Of a stretch of DNA of 64,000 bases, positions 17,731-26,553 are shown in pieces. Position 1 is the stretch's first letter. Each line of letters begins with the position of its first letter. The translations under genes were made by a program, and so were the position numbers. This stretch comes from Rikenellaceae bacterium (lineage in GTDB: Bacteria; Bacteroidota; Bacteroidia; Bacteroidales; Rikenellaceae): the NCBI GenBank assembly GCA_015059965.1, contig SUZM01000002.1, positions 128,251 through 192,250 on the forward strand, read 5' to 3'. The notes beneath the pieces were generated by a model. It saw only the letters and a program-made list of their open reading frames with translations, was not told the origin of the DNA and searched no databases.

Positions 17731-20100
17731 ATGAAGAAGATTTTTACACTTATGGTGATTGGGGTACTCGGCGTGATGAGTACCTTCGCAGCGCGTCAAA
17801 TGATTTGTTCGGGGCGCGTGGTGGATGGCAGTGGTGCGCCCATTGCCTTTGCAACGGTTATCCTGCTCGAGGGTTCGGAGCAGGTGGCAGGTATGGCTAC
17901 CGAGGGAGATGGTAGCTTTACCTTCACGGCGCCGGCGGGCCGCTATAGGCTTCGGGTGCAGTATGTGGGCTATGAGCCCCTGGAGCGCGAAGTGGAATTT
18001 CCTGCCGACAGCCACCTGGGCGACCTGCTCCTCAAGGAGTCGGCCACGGCGATCGACGAGGTGGTGGTCAAGGCGCAACTTATCCGTCGCGAGGCGGACC
18101 GCTTTGTGGTCGATGTGGCCAACTCGCCCCTTGCTGTCGGGAAGGATGGCGTGGAGTTGCTGAAGACGGCTCCGGGTGTCTGGATGCAGGAGGACGGGAT
18201 CTCGATCAACGGATCGGGCGGCACGAAGGTCTATGTGAACGATCGCGAACTGAAGATGGAGGGGACACAGCTCATAACCTACCTGCGGTCGCTGCGGGCC
18301 GAGGAGGTACAGCGTGTCGAGGTGGTGCCGCAATCGGGAGCCGATTACGATGCCAGCTCCTCGGCCGGTATCATCCGCATCACCCTTAAGCGTCGTCGCG
18401 ACGATGGTCTGATGGGATCGGCCTCCTACAACTTCACCGTCGGTGAGTATCAGGCGATGCACAACCCCTACCTCTCGCTGAACTACAACTCGGGCGGTTG
18501 GAACCTCTACGCCTCGGGGTGGATGAACCTGGGAAATCAGGATGGGGTAGCGGAGGAGCAGACCGACTATCTGCTGCGCGACATGCGCCTCGAGGCGCGG
18601 AGCGACCTGCACCAGGAGAACCTCTACGGCGGAGGAAAGGCGGGAGCGATCTACGACTTCAACGATCGCCACTCACTGGGTGCCGAGTTCGAGTACTGGA
18701 GCAACAGCGAGCAGAGCACCACCCCCTCGACCACGCTGATTCATAACGGAGATGCTTCGGATCGCAACGAGGGCCTCTTTACCTCCACCTCCGATCGGGA
18801 GAACTTCTCGGCCTCGCTGAGCTACATCTTCCGCCTCGACACCCTGGGCTCGAACCTTAAGGTGCTGAGCGACTACACCCACCGCACCATTGGCGATGGT
18901 TCGGACAACGAGACCCACAAGTACCGCGCGGCTCAGGTGCGCGACTCGCTCTATCGTGAAAATACGGCCAGCCGCTATGACATCTTCACGGCAACCCTGG
19001 CCCTCGAGCAGCACCTTTCGCCCAAATGGATGCTCCGAGCCGGTGCGAAGTACACGCGGAACGAGACACAGAACAGTGCCCTCTACCGCCGCTTTGAAGG
19101 GGGTGAGTGGCTGCCTAACAGCGTGGCAGACTACGCCATAGAGTACACCGAGAACATCGGAGCACTCTACCTGATCGCCTCGGGGCGTTTCGGACGCTTC
19201 TCTCTGACCGCAGGCCTGCGTGGCGAGTACACCTACACCTCGGGGCGTGGCAGTAGCTTTGAACAGAACTACTGTTCGCTCTTCCCGAATGCCCACCTTG
19301 CCTGGCAGTTGGACAAGCCGGGCAAACATTCGCTCGTGGCCTCCTATTCGCGCACGATCAGCCGTCCCAACTTCTGGGATCTTACGCCCGCCCGCCAAGC
19401 CATCAGCGACTACTCCTACCAGACGGGTAACCCCGAGCTGAAGCCCGCCTTCAACAACCAATACTCGCTCACCCTGGTCATGTGGCATAAATATTCGCTC
19501 ACGGCTGGCATCAACAACCAGACCGATGCCATCTCGCAGGTGATGGTGGCCGATCCGCACGAGCCCGAGATGCTGATCCTCACGCGCCAAAATATGCCCG
19601 ACTATAATTGGTATTACGTCACGCTGTCGGCCCCTGCGCAGTTCCGTAAGTGGTGGATGTGGAATACGAACCTGAACTACATGTGTCTGGGTGAGCGCAT
19701 GAGCCCCGAGGCTCCGATCGAGTATCACGGTACCTTCCAGTGGTATACCTCGATGACCTTTCAGCTGCCCCACAAATTCATCCTCGAGTGCTCCTACAAC
19801 GGCATGACGGCCATGACCATCAGCAACGTAAGTGTCGGCGCGCGCCACAGCTTGAACTTCTCGCTCAAGAAGCGCCTTCTGAAGGATCGCCTGACCCTGA
19901 CCCTCTCGGCCAACGACGTGCTGGGCCTAAAGCAGGAGATCTCCGCCTCGCAGCCCGACTTCCGGCGCACCTACCGCGTACACCAGGCTTGGGGTGACCG
20001 CTGCTTCTCGGTGGGCATCAACTATAACTTCAACGCCGGAAAGGCCTTCCACTCGAAATCCGTCGAGCGCGGTTCGGCCGAGGAGCAGAGCCGCATGTAG
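17731..20100 (+). CDS. Outer-membrane beta-barrel receptor-like protein with carboxypeptidase-regulatory domain
   Basis: A 789-residue protein with a signal peptide (about 1-20), an N-terminal CarboxypepD_reg-like domain (about 25-105, ending VVVKAQL), and a short plug-like region (about 115-225, including YVNDRELKMEG and IIRITLKRR). A long C-terminal barrel follows with many alternating aromatic strands. This is the arrangement of the Bacteroidota OMP_b-brl_3 family, TonB-receptor relatives often missing a classical TonB box. No SusD-like partner is next to it, so glycan import is not supported; substrate unknown. It has its own promoter. Confidence 0.85.
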   Translation: MKKIFTLMVIGVLGVMSTFAARQMICSGRVVDGSGAPIAFATVILLEGSEQVAGMATEGDGSFTFTAPAGRYRLRVQYVGYEPLEREVEFPADSHLGDLLLKESATAIDEVVVKAQLIRREADRFVVDVANSPLAVGKDGVELLKTAPGVWMQEDGISINGSGGTKVYVNDRELKMEGTQLITYLRSLRAEEVQRVEVVPQSGADYDASSSAGIIRITLKRRRDDGLMGSASYNFTVGEYQAMHNPYLSLNYNSGGWNLYASGWMNLGNQDGVAEEQTDYLLRDMRLEARSDLHQENLYGGGKAGAIYDFNDRHSLGAEFEYWSNSEQSTTPSTTLIHNGDASDRNEGLFTSTSDRENFSASLSYIFRLDTLGSNLKVLSDYTHRTIGDGSDNETHKYRAAQVRDSLYRENTASRYDIFTATLALEQHLSPKWMLRAGAKYTRNETQNSALYRRFEGGEWLPNSVADYAIEYTENIGALYLIASGRFGRFSLTAGLRGEYTYTSGRGSSFEQNYCSLFPNAHLAWQLDKPGKHSLVASYSRTISRPNFWDLTPARQAISDYSYQTGNPELKPAFNNQYSLTLVMWHKYSLTAGINNQTDAISQVMVADPHEPEMLILTRQNMPDYNWYYVTLSAPAQFRKWWMWNTNLNYMCLGERMSPEAPIEYHGTFQWYTSMTFQLPHKFILECSYNGMTAMTISNVSVGARHSLNFSLKKRLLKDRLTLTLSANDVLGLKQEISASQPDFRRTYRVHQAWGDRCFSVGINYNFNAGKAFHSKSVERGSAEEQSRM

Positions 20101-20390
20101 CGTGGACCATCGACGGTCTATCCTACTCGACGGCCCAGAGTGTAGAGCTGAAATTTAGGTTGAAATTTACCTCACCTGTTTGGCATCTGAGAATTTGTTC
20201 GCGAAATGATCGAGTAACTCTTTTGTGGCTGTTTTGCTTGCAATTGGAGGCGCATGGGAACCCCTGTGCGCCTCTAATCATGCGAAAGATGAGGCGTGAA
20301 AATATTTCGTGGAGAGGTTAAACGGCCTCCAAGAGTTCGAAATTTTTGAATTAAATAATTCTTCGCTCCTAATTCCTAAATTTTTTTGTT
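20101..20390. other. Intergenic stretch after the barrel gene
   Basis: No gene seen. An 11-bp stem with one wobble pair (20244-20254 with 20267-20277, core GAGGCGCA/TGCGCCTC) lies about 145 bp after the stop and is not followed by a T run, so it is a weak terminator candidate. Past 20340 the DNA becomes A+T-rich with AATTNNN-type motifs before the rpe promoter. Confidence 0.45.
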
Positions 20391-20398
20391 ACCTTTGT
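20391..20398 (+). promoter_or_regulatory. -7 element of the rpe operon
   Basis: TACCTTTG matches the consensus and is preceded by an A+T-rich tract. It lies 229 bp before the rpe ATG, so it implies an unusually long leader. Confidence 0.6.
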
Positions 20399-20627
20399 AA
20401 GATTAAACAACCTTAAGGCAGGAGCTGTGGTCGGGCCGAGGCGATTTTGAAGATTATTTTGAAGCGGTTTTTCAACTCCTTTGATGGCATAATGCGGGCT
20501 TTGCAACCTTCAAAGAGCGAAAAAGAGAGCCAATCAGGATCAAACGCAACCGAAACAGCGTGCTGCCGGATAGATGAGAACTTGTTCACTTTTATCGCAT
20601 AAACCTTAAAACTTAAAGTCGGAAAAT
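20399..20627 (+). other. Long, structured 5' leader of rpe
   Basis: If the promoter at 20391 is used, about 220 nt precede rpe. The stretch contains a 9-bp stem with one mismatch (CTTTGATGG...CCTTCAAAG, about 20478-20515) and an 11-codon ATG frame starting near 20573. It may be a regulatory leader, a separate small RNA, or plain untranslated sequence; I recognise no riboswitch class. Confidence 0.35.
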
Positions 20628-21278
20628 ATGACCCGTATTGTCTCCCCTTCGATGCTCTCGGCTGACTTCGGCCACCTGGAGCGTGACACCCGAATGATCG
20701 ATCGCAGCCGTGCCGAGTGGTTTCACATCGATGTAATGGATGGTGTATTCGTCCCTAACATCTCGTTCGGATTCCCCGTCTTGGCGGCCATCACCAAGGC
20801 CACTGAAAAGGTGATCGACACCCACCTGATGATCGTTGAGCCCGAGAAGTATGTCGAGCGTTTCGTCAAGGCCGGTTCGCACTATGTTACCTTCCATATC
20901 GAGGCCACCGAAAAGGTGCAGGAGTGCATCGATCTGATTCATCAGGCGGGAGCCAAGGCCGGTATCTCCATTAAGCCCAAGACTCCGGTGGAGACGTTGC
21001 GCGAGTGGCTGCCCCAAATCGAGCTGGTGCTGGTGATGTCGGTGGAGCCGGGCTTCGGCGGACAGAGTTTCATCGAAGGATCGACCGAGAAGGTGGCCGA
21101 ACTCAAGCGCCTGATTGCCGAGACCGGATCGAAGGCGATGATCGAAGTGGATGGTGGTGTCTCGTCGAAGAATGCCCGTGAACTCTTCGATGCCGGAGCG
21201 GAGGCCCTGGTGGCCGGAAGTGCCGTCTTCAAGGCCCCCTCGCCCGAAGAGGAGATTTCCAAGATCTTGGAGGCATAG
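20628..21278 (+). CDS. rpe: Ribulose-phosphate 3-epimerase
   Basis: A 216-residue TIM-barrel enzyme converting D-ribulose 5-phosphate to D-xylulose 5-phosphate in the pentose phosphate pathway. Family motifs are plain: SPSMLSADF at the N terminus, FHIDVMDGVFVPNISFG carrying metal-binding His and catalytic Asp, and EPGFGGQ with the phosphate-binding loop. The C-terminal VDGGVS carries the second catalytic Asp. It is the first gene of a five-gene plus-strand run and lies 36 bp before the ABC-F gene. Confidence 0.97.
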   Translation: MTRIVSPSMLSADFGHLERDTRMIDRSRAEWFHIDVMDGVFVPNISFGFPVLAAITKATEKVIDTHLMIVEPEKYVERFVKAGSHYVTFHIEATEKVQECIDLIHQAGAKAGISIKPKTPVETLREWLPQIELVLVMSVEPGFGGQSFIEGSTEKVAELKRLIAETGSKAMIEVDGGVSSKNARELFDAGAEALVAGSAVFKAPSPEEEISKILEA

Positions 21279-21314
21279 CCCTCCATCAAAAAAAGCGTAC
21301 TGTAACCCCTGCTT

Positions 21315-23249
21315 ATGATTTCGTTAGACAGCCTTACCGTCAGTTATGGAGGGTGGACCCTCTTCGACAACATCTCGTTTCTGATCAACCCGAAGGACCG
21401 TATCGGTCTGGTGGGTAAGAACGGAGCGGGTAAGACCACACTCCTGCGCCTGATCATCGGCGAGCAGCAGCCCACCTCGGGGGCTGTGACGAAGAATGCC
21501 GACTGCACGGTGGGCTACCTGCCTCAGCAGATGAAGGTGGCCGACACCACGACCCTGGTTCAGGAGACGGCCAAGGCCTTTGACGAGGTCTTGAGACTTG
21601 AGGCCGAGATCGAGCGCCTCACCCTTGAGATCGGTGAGCGCACCGATTATGAGTCGGAGGCCTATGCCGAGCTGTTGCACCGCCTGAACGATGCCAACGA
21701 CCGCTACCACATCTTGGGTGGCGAGACTCGCGATGCCGATATCGAGAAGACCCTCTTGGGATTGGGCTTCCGGCGCGAGGATTTCGGGCGTGCGACGAGT
21801 GAATTCTCGGGCGGTTGGCGTATGCGTATCGAGCTGGCGAAGCTGTTGTTGCGCCGTCCCTCGATCTTTCTGTTGGATGAGCCGACGAACCACCTCGACA
21901 TCGAGTCGATCCAGTGGCTCGAAGAGTACCTCAAAAATTACAACGGCGCCGTGCTTGTCATCTCGCACGACCGCGCCTTCCTGGATAATGTTACCAACCG
22001 CACCGTCGAGCTCTCGTTGGGAAAGATCTACGACTACAAGGTTCCCTACTCGAAGTATGTGGTCCTCAGGGCCGAGCGTCGCGAGCAGCAAATGGCGGCC
22101 TACGAAAACCAGCAGCGCCTGATTGAGAAGACCGAGGAGTTTATCGAAAAGTTCCGCTACAAGCCTACCAAGTCGAACCAGGTGCAGTCGCGCATCAAGC
22201 AGCTCGAGAAGCTCGACCGCATCGAAGTTGATGAGGAGGATTTGGCCACCTTGAATATCAAATTCCCGCCCGCCCCCCGCTCGGGACAGGTGGTGGCCGA
22301 GTTGAAGGAGCTCGGCATGTCGTTCGGTCGCAAACACGTCTTCAGTGGTGCGGAGTTCACGATCTCGAAGGGCGACAAGATTGCCCTGGTGGGGCGTAAC
22401 GGCGAGGGTAAGACCACGCTGGCGCGTCTGCTGATCGGTCACCTTACGCCCACCGAGGGGTCGATCCGCCTCGGGGCCAACGTCAATATCGGCTACTACG
22501 CCCAGAATCAGGAGGATCTGATGAATGGTGAAATTACGGTTTACGACACCTTGGATAAGGTCGCCGTGGGCGATATTCGCACCCGTCTGAGGGATATTCT
22601 GGGAGCCTTCCTCTTCCGTGGCGAGGATATCGAGAAGAAGGTCAAGGTCCTCTCGGGTGGCGAGCGCTCGCGCCTGGCCTTGGCCTCGCTGATGCTCGAG
22701 CCCCACAACCTGCTGGTTTTGGACGAGCCGACGAACCACATGGATATGCGCTCGAAGGATATTCTGAAGAGTGCCCTGCTCAAGTACGACGGTACGGTGG
22801 TGGTGGTTTCGCACGACCGCGAATTCCTGGACGGCATGGTCGATAAGGTCTATGAGTTCCGCGACGGCGGGGTCAAAGAGTACCTGGGCGGCATCTACTA
22901 CTTCCTCGAGAAGCGCAAATTAGAGTCGCTGCAGGAGGTGGAGCGCAAGGCGACCCCCGTGGCGGCCGCAGCAGCTCCCAAAGAGGCCTCGTCGGGCAAG
23001 TTGAGCTACGAACAGAAGAAGGAGCAAGAGAAGTTGGTGCGCAAGCTCCGCAAGGCTGTGGAGGCCGTGGAGTCCGAGCTGGCCGGAGTGGAGCAGCAGA
23101 TCGCCCAATGGGACGAGAAGCTGGCCGCCGCGACGGAGTATATCGAGGCAGACTATGCCGCCTACAACGCCCTGAAGGCCCGCTACGACAAGTTGATGCA
23201 TGAGTGGGAAAAAACAAGCTATGAATTGGAATTAACCGAAGAACAATAG
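21315..23249 (+). CDS. ABC-F family ATPase (ribosome-associated type)
   Basis: A 644-residue cytosolic protein with two ABC domains and no membrane part. Walker A motifs are GKNGAGKTT (about residue 36) and GRNGEGKTT (about 358). Signatures are FSGGWRMR and LSGGERSR, and Walker B motifs are DEPTNHLD and DEPTNHMD. An interdomain P-site linker (about 245-320) and a C-terminal coiled coil (about 555-640) follow the Uup-like layout. ABC-F proteins act on the ribosome to relieve stalling or drug inhibition. Which subgroup this is cannot be settled here. The rlmB start is 9 bp downstream. Confidence 0.92.
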   Translation: MISLDSLTVSYGGWTLFDNISFLINPKDRIGLVGKNGAGKTTLLRLIIGEQQPTSGAVTKNADCTVGYLPQQMKVADTTTLVQETAKAFDEVLRLEAEIERLTLEIGERTDYESEAYAELLHRLNDANDRYHILGGETRDADIEKTLLGLGFRREDFGRATSEFSGGWRMRIELAKLLLRRPSIFLLDEPTNHLDIESIQWLEEYLKNYNGAVLVISHDRAFLDNVTNRTVELSLGKIYDYKVPYSKYVVLRAERREQQMAAYENQQRLIEKTEEFIEKFRYKPTKSNQVQSRIKQLEKLDRIEVDEEDLATLNIKFPPAPRSGQVVAELKELGMSFGRKHVFSGAEFTISKGDKIALVGRNGEGKTTLARLLIGHLTPTEGSIRLGANVNIGYYAQNQEDLMNGEITVYDTLDKVAVGDIRTRLRDILGAFLFRGEDIEKKVKVLSGGERSRLALASLMLEPHNLLVLDEPTNHMDMRSKDILKSALLKYDGTVVVVSHDREFLDGMVDKVYEFRDGGVKEYLGGIYYFLEKRKLESLQEVERKATPVAAAAAPKEASSGKLSYEQKKEQEKLVRKLRKAVEAVESELAGVEQQIAQWDEKLAAATEYIEADYAAYNALKARYDKLMHEWEKTSYELELTEEQ

Positions 23250-23258
23250 GATTTAAGA

Positions 23259-23990
23259 ATGGATAACAACCTGATTTTTGGTATTCGTCCCGTGGCCGAG
23301 GCCGTGGAGTCGCACAAGCAGATCGAGAAACTCTACATCCGCAAGGGGGCTGAGGGACCGCTGATGCAGGAGTTGAAGGATCTCTGCATGCGCCACCGCC
23401 TGCGTTGGCAGGAGGTACCCGTTGAAAAACTCAACCGTCTGACCAAAGGAAACCACCAGGGTGTGGTGGCGCAGATTGCCGCCATCGAGTATGTGGAGCT
23501 GCAGGATATCTTGGAGCGCGTACCCGAGGATGAGACCCCGCTCATCGTCCTCTTCGACGGCGTTACGGATGTCCGCAACTTCGGCGCCATAGCCCGCTCG
23601 GCCGAGTGTGCCGGAGCGCATGGTCTGATCACTCCGCTGAAGAACTCCGCTCCCGTAAATGCCGAGGCTATTCGCTCCTCGGCCGGCGCGCTGACCTCGA
23701 TTCCCGTCTGCCGCGTAGGCTCGTTGCGCAACACCGTGAAGCAGCTCCAGATGGAGGGTTTCCAGATTGTAGCAGCTACGGAAAAGAGTCGTAAGTTGCT
23801 CTACGATGCCGACTTTCGCAAGCCTACGGTGATTGTGATGGGCGCCGAGGATACGGGAATCTCGAAGGAGCTCCTCAAACTCTGCGACGAGCAGTTGGCC
23901 ATCCCCTTGATTGGTCACATCGAGTCGCTCAACGTATCGGCCGCCGCCGCCGTCATGCTCTTCGAAGTGGTAAGACAACGAATCGGCTAA
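23259..23990 (+). CDS. rlmB: 23S rRNA 2'-O-methyltransferase RlmB (TrmH/SpoU family)
   Basis: A 243-residue SPOUT-fold methyltransferase. The N-terminal substrate-binding domain begins IFGIRPVAEAVES. The knotted C-terminal domain has the SpoU motifs LFDGVTDVRNFGAIARSAE, VIVMGAEDTGIS and IPLIGHIESLNVSAAAAV. RlmB methylates G2251 of 23S rRNA in the peptidyl-transferase region, using S-adenosylmethionine. It is sandwiched between an ABC-F ATPase and a YgjP-like gene with gaps under 10 bp, so it is clearly in the same operon. Other TrmH-family specificities remain possible. Confidence 0.93.
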   Translation: MDNNLIFGIRPVAEAVESHKQIEKLYIRKGAEGPLMQELKDLCMRHRLRWQEVPVEKLNRLTKGNHQGVVAQIAAIEYVELQDILERVPEDETPLIVLFDGVTDVRNFGAIARSAECAGAHGLITPLKNSAPVNAEAIRSSAGALTSIPVCRVGSLRNTVKQLQMEGFQIVAATEKSRKLLYDADFRKPTVIVMGAEDTGISKELLKLCDEQLAIPLIGHIESLNVSAAAAVMLFEVVRQRIG

Positions 23991-23995
23991 AGGCA

Positions 23996-24565
23996 ATGAC
24001 GGCCTACGTTTTCAATCACCCTCAGCTCGGTCCAATTACCCTGGCGCAGACTCGTCGGGCCCGTAGGCTCTCCATTTCGGTTAAGCCTTCGGGGGAGGTG
24101 CGCCTGAGTTTTCCGCTGTGGGCGAATGAAAATCAGGCGTTGGCCTTTTTGGAGGAGCGCATGAAGTGGGTCCTGAAGGCTCGCGATCGGGTGGCTCGAA
24201 AGACCGAACAGAATCCCCCGAAGAGCTACAGCCCCGAGGAGATTTTAAGGATGAGGAGCGAAGCCCGGCTGACGCTTCCCGTCCGCGTGGCCCAATTGGC
24301 CAGCAAGCATAAGTTCAATTATCGCGGACTCACGTTTCGCCCCTCGCGCTCGAAGTGGGGCTCTTGTACGCTGTGCAAAGAGATCTCGCTGAGCATCTTT
24401 CTGATGATTCTGCCGGAGCACCTCCGCGACTTCGTGATCCTGCACGAACTCTGCCATACGGTACACATGAACCACTCGCCCGAGTTTCATGCCCTGCTGA
24501 ACCAATGTATCGGTGGTCGTGAGAAGGAGCTGCAACAGGAGTTGAAAACCTATCACATCCGATGA
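23996..24565 (+). CDS. YgjP-like zinc metallopeptidase domain protein
   Basis: A 189-residue soluble protein of the DUF45/YgjP family. The C-terminal half contains the zinc-binding HELCH motif (inside VILHELCHTVHMNHSPEF) and the conserved upstream phrase SKWGSCT. Its substrate is unknown across the family. It starts 5 bp after rlmB and its stop codon overlaps the next start (ATGA, 24562-24565), implying translational coupling. Confidence 0.88.
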   Translation: MTAYVFNHPQLGPITLAQTRRARRLSISVKPSGEVRLSFPLWANENQALAFLEERMKWVLKARDRVARKTEQNPPKSYSPEEILRMRSEARLTLPVRVAQLASKHKFNYRGLTFRPSRSKWGSCTLCKEISLSIFLMILPEHLRDFVILHELCHTVHMNHSPEFHALLNQCIGGREKELQQELKTYHIR

Positions 24566-25071
24566 ATATCACCTTCCGCCCAACCCTTAAAGAGGATATC
24601 GGCCGCATCATGGAGCTGGTGGCGGCTGCCCAAGCCTGGTTTCGCGATCGGGGGATCGACCAATGGCAGGATGGCTATCCTACCGCAGCCGTCTTCGAGC
24701 AGGATATCTTGCGCGGCAATAGCTATGTGGGTGTGGTCGATGACCGGGTGCTCCTCACGGGGTGCCTCTCATTCGATGGCGAACCTACCTACCGCGAGAT
24801 CTTCGAAGGTGGGTGGCTCAACGAGGCCCCCTACGGCGTGGTCCATCGCCTGGTGGTCGATCCTGCCTGCAAGGGGCGCGGCCTGGCCGGTGCTTTTCTC
24901 CATTTTTGTTATGCCGAGGCCAGCCGTCGCGGCATCAAAAACATCCGAATCGACACCCACCTTCAGAATCTCCCAATGCAGCGGCTGATTGCCCGCCATG
25001 GCTTTCTTCACTGTGGCCGCATTGTCCTCGAGAGCGGAGCCGACCGCGAGGCTTACCAGCTGATGTTTTAA
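24562..25071 (+). CDS. GNAT family N-acetyltransferase
   Basis: A 169-residue acetyltransferase-fold protein. The acetyl-CoA pyrophosphate loop is visible at about 95-105 (VDPACKGRGLAGAFL), preceded by the usual VHRLV strand and followed by IRIDTHLQN...MQRLIARHGF, a common GNAT C-terminal pattern. The acceptor substrate cannot be predicted. It is the last gene of the rpe operon and overlaps the preceding gene by 4 bp. A copy of the dispersed repeat begins 14 bp after its stop. Confidence 0.9.
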   Translation: MNITFRPTLKEDIGRIMELVAAAQAWFRDRGIDQWQDGYPTAAVFEQDILRGNSYVGVVDDRVLLTGCLSFDGEPTYREIFEGGWLNEAPYGVVHRLVVDPACKGRGLAGAFLHFCYAEASRRGIKNIRIDTHLQNLPMQRLIARHGFLHCGRIVLESGADREAYQLMF

Positions 25072-25085
25072 CGACTCCCAGAAAT

Positions 25086-25253
25086 GAAGCTGTCTAACCA
25101 GGTGATTTCTGCGTTCAGTCTCTTTCGGTTGCTCTCAAAATGCTCATTTACAAAGAGTAAACACCGCTTTTTGGCTTCGCAAGCCTGGAAATTCCTCTTG
25201 TTATACAACTTCAAACAAAAAGGGTGTGTCTAAAAAACTTCTTAGACACACCC
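25086..25253 (+). repeat. Composite intergenic repeat module, copy B
   Basis: The core spans 25086-25212 (127 nt; starts GAAGCTGTCTAACC, ends GTTATACAACTTC). After 9 nt comes a perfect 12-bp hairpin GGGTGTGTCTAA-AAAACTTC-TTAGACACACCC (25222-25253). It lies between convergent genes (GNAT and tsaB), where the hairpin could terminate either. Confidence 0.82.
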
Positions 25254-25331
25254 TGCTGTAGGATCCATACACAGCTCCCTCTTGCAGAGCCGCACCTTGT
25301 CGGGTTCACGCTTGCTCCACTCCGGGGGGGG

Positions 25332-26042
25332 CTATAGCAGTCTCTTTTTTGAGGGAATTACCACAAAATCTTTCAGGTAGAAGGGCTCGAAGTAGGCCAC
25401 GTCTTCGAATCGGCCCGCCTCGAAGGCCTCTTGGGCCGGGCGTGCCAGACCGCGGGCCGAAGGGGCCACATTCACCCACACAGCATCGGGCAGCAACTCG
25501 CGGCACTTCTCGGCACCATTGCCGAAGATGACCAGCGGCGCCTCTGCGTTGTGGCGGAAATCGGCAAAGCTCTCGGAGGTGATCACTTCGGCCGAGACCT
25601 CCGTAAGGGGTTCCCCTTGGGTCGTAAAGATTCGGGTGTAGACCTCCATGCGGCGGGCATCGACCATTGGGCAGAGTCGCGCCCCATCCCATTGGGGTAC
25701 ATTCAGGATTCCCGCCTCGAAGTCCTCGCGGGCTACGGCCGTCAGCGAGTCGAGCGACCCCACGGCAATCAGCGGCTTCTGCAATCCGTAGCAGAGCCCC
25801 TTGGCAAACGATACGCCGATGCGCAGGCCCGTATAGGAGCCGGGGCCCATGCCTACGGCCACGGCATCCAATTCATCGGGCTGTATGCCCGTTTCGCGCA
25901 GCAACTCATCGACGAAGAGCGCCACCTTTTTGGCGTGGTCGCGCCCCTGGTCGCTCTCGCGCAACGACAACAGCTCGCCATCGCGAGCAATACCCACCGA
26001 GCAGATGTCGGTGCCGGTCTCAATCAACAGAATCAGTGCCAT
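25332..26042 (-). CDS. tsaB: tRNA threonylcarbamoyladenosine biosynthesis protein TsaB
   Basis: A 236-residue ASKHA-fold protein. The N terminus LILLIETGTDICSVGIA and the central AVGMGPGSYTGLRIGVSFAKGL are diagnostic for TsaB, which partners TsaD and TsaE to place t6A at position 37 of ANN-decoding tRNAs. TsaB is a scaffold and does not keep the TsaD catalytic metal site. Its start lies 2 bp after the smpB stop, so the two are cotranscribed. Nothing unusual is visible. Confidence 0.95.
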   Translation of the reverse strand: MALILLIETGTDICSVGIARDGELLSLRESDQGRDHAKKVALFVDELLRETGIQPDELDAVAVGMGPGSYTGLRIGVSFAKGLCYGLQKPLIAVGSLDSLTAVAREDFEAGILNVPQWDGARLCPMVDARRMEVYTRIFTTQGEPLTEVSAEVITSESFADFRHNAEAPLVIFGNGAEKCRELLPDAVWVNVAPSARGLARPAQEAFEAGRFEDVAYFEPFYLKDFVVIPSKKRLL

Positions 26043-26044
26043 CT

Positions 26045-26509
26045 CTATCTTCTGTAACTCTTCATTACCTTGTCCATCTCGCGCTTGGCATCATTCTCTT
26101 TCAGATACTCGCGCTTATCGTAGCTCTTGCGACCCTTCGCAAGGCCGATGACGATCTTCACCAGGCCGCGCTCGTTCAGAAAGAGCCTCAGCCCCACGAC
26201 CGTCAGTCCACGATCCTGTAATGATCGCTCCAACTTATTGAGCTCCTTGCGGTTCAGGAGCAGTTTGCGGTCGCGTTTCGGGGTGTGGTTGTTGCACGTT
26301 CCCCAGGCATATTCGGCAATATTGACGCCGCGGATCCAGAGTTCGCCCTCGCTGAAATAGCAGTAGGAGTCCGTCAGGGCCACCTTGCCCAGTCGTACCG
26401 ACTTGATCTCGGTGCCCACCAATACTACGCCGGCAACATACTCCTCCAAGATCTCGTAGTCGAAGGTTGCCCGCTTGTTGCGAATGTTTATGTTCTTATA
26501 ATCGGCCAT
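26045..26509 (-). CDS. smpB: SsrA-binding protein SmpB
   Basis: A 154-residue tmRNA partner for trans-translation rescue of stalled ribosomes. Diagnostic segments are [25 protein letters not shown] at the start, the oligonucleotide-binding barrel, and the basic C-terminal tail containing [13 protein letters not shown] that occupies the empty mRNA channel. The ATG is only 8 nt from the -7 element, so the leader is very short. It is followed directly by tsaB. The tmRNA gene itself is not in this window. Confidence 0.96.
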   Translation of the reverse strand: MADYKNINIRNKRATFDYEILEEYVAGVVLVGTEIKSVRLGKVALTDSYCYFSEGELWIRGVNIAEYAWGTCNNHTPKRDRKLLLNRKELNKLERSLQDRGLTVVGLRLFLNERGLVKIVIGLAKGRKSYDKREYLKENDAKREMDKVMKSYRR

Positions 26510-26517
26510 AATTCGGA

Positions 26518-26525
26518 CAAAGGTA
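26518..26525 (-). promoter_or_regulatory. -7 element of smpB-tsaB
   Basis: Minus-strand TACCTTTG, full consensus, ending 8 nt before the smpB ATG. The predicted transcript is nearly leaderless. Confidence 0.68.
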
Positions 26526-26553
26526 CAAAATTATTTTCAATTTTCGGGACCGA

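Noticed and set aside
17731..20100. Start of a SusCD-type glycan-uptake locus
   Set aside because: The barrel protein has a carboxypeptidase-regulatory domain but no SusD-like or glycosidase gene follows.
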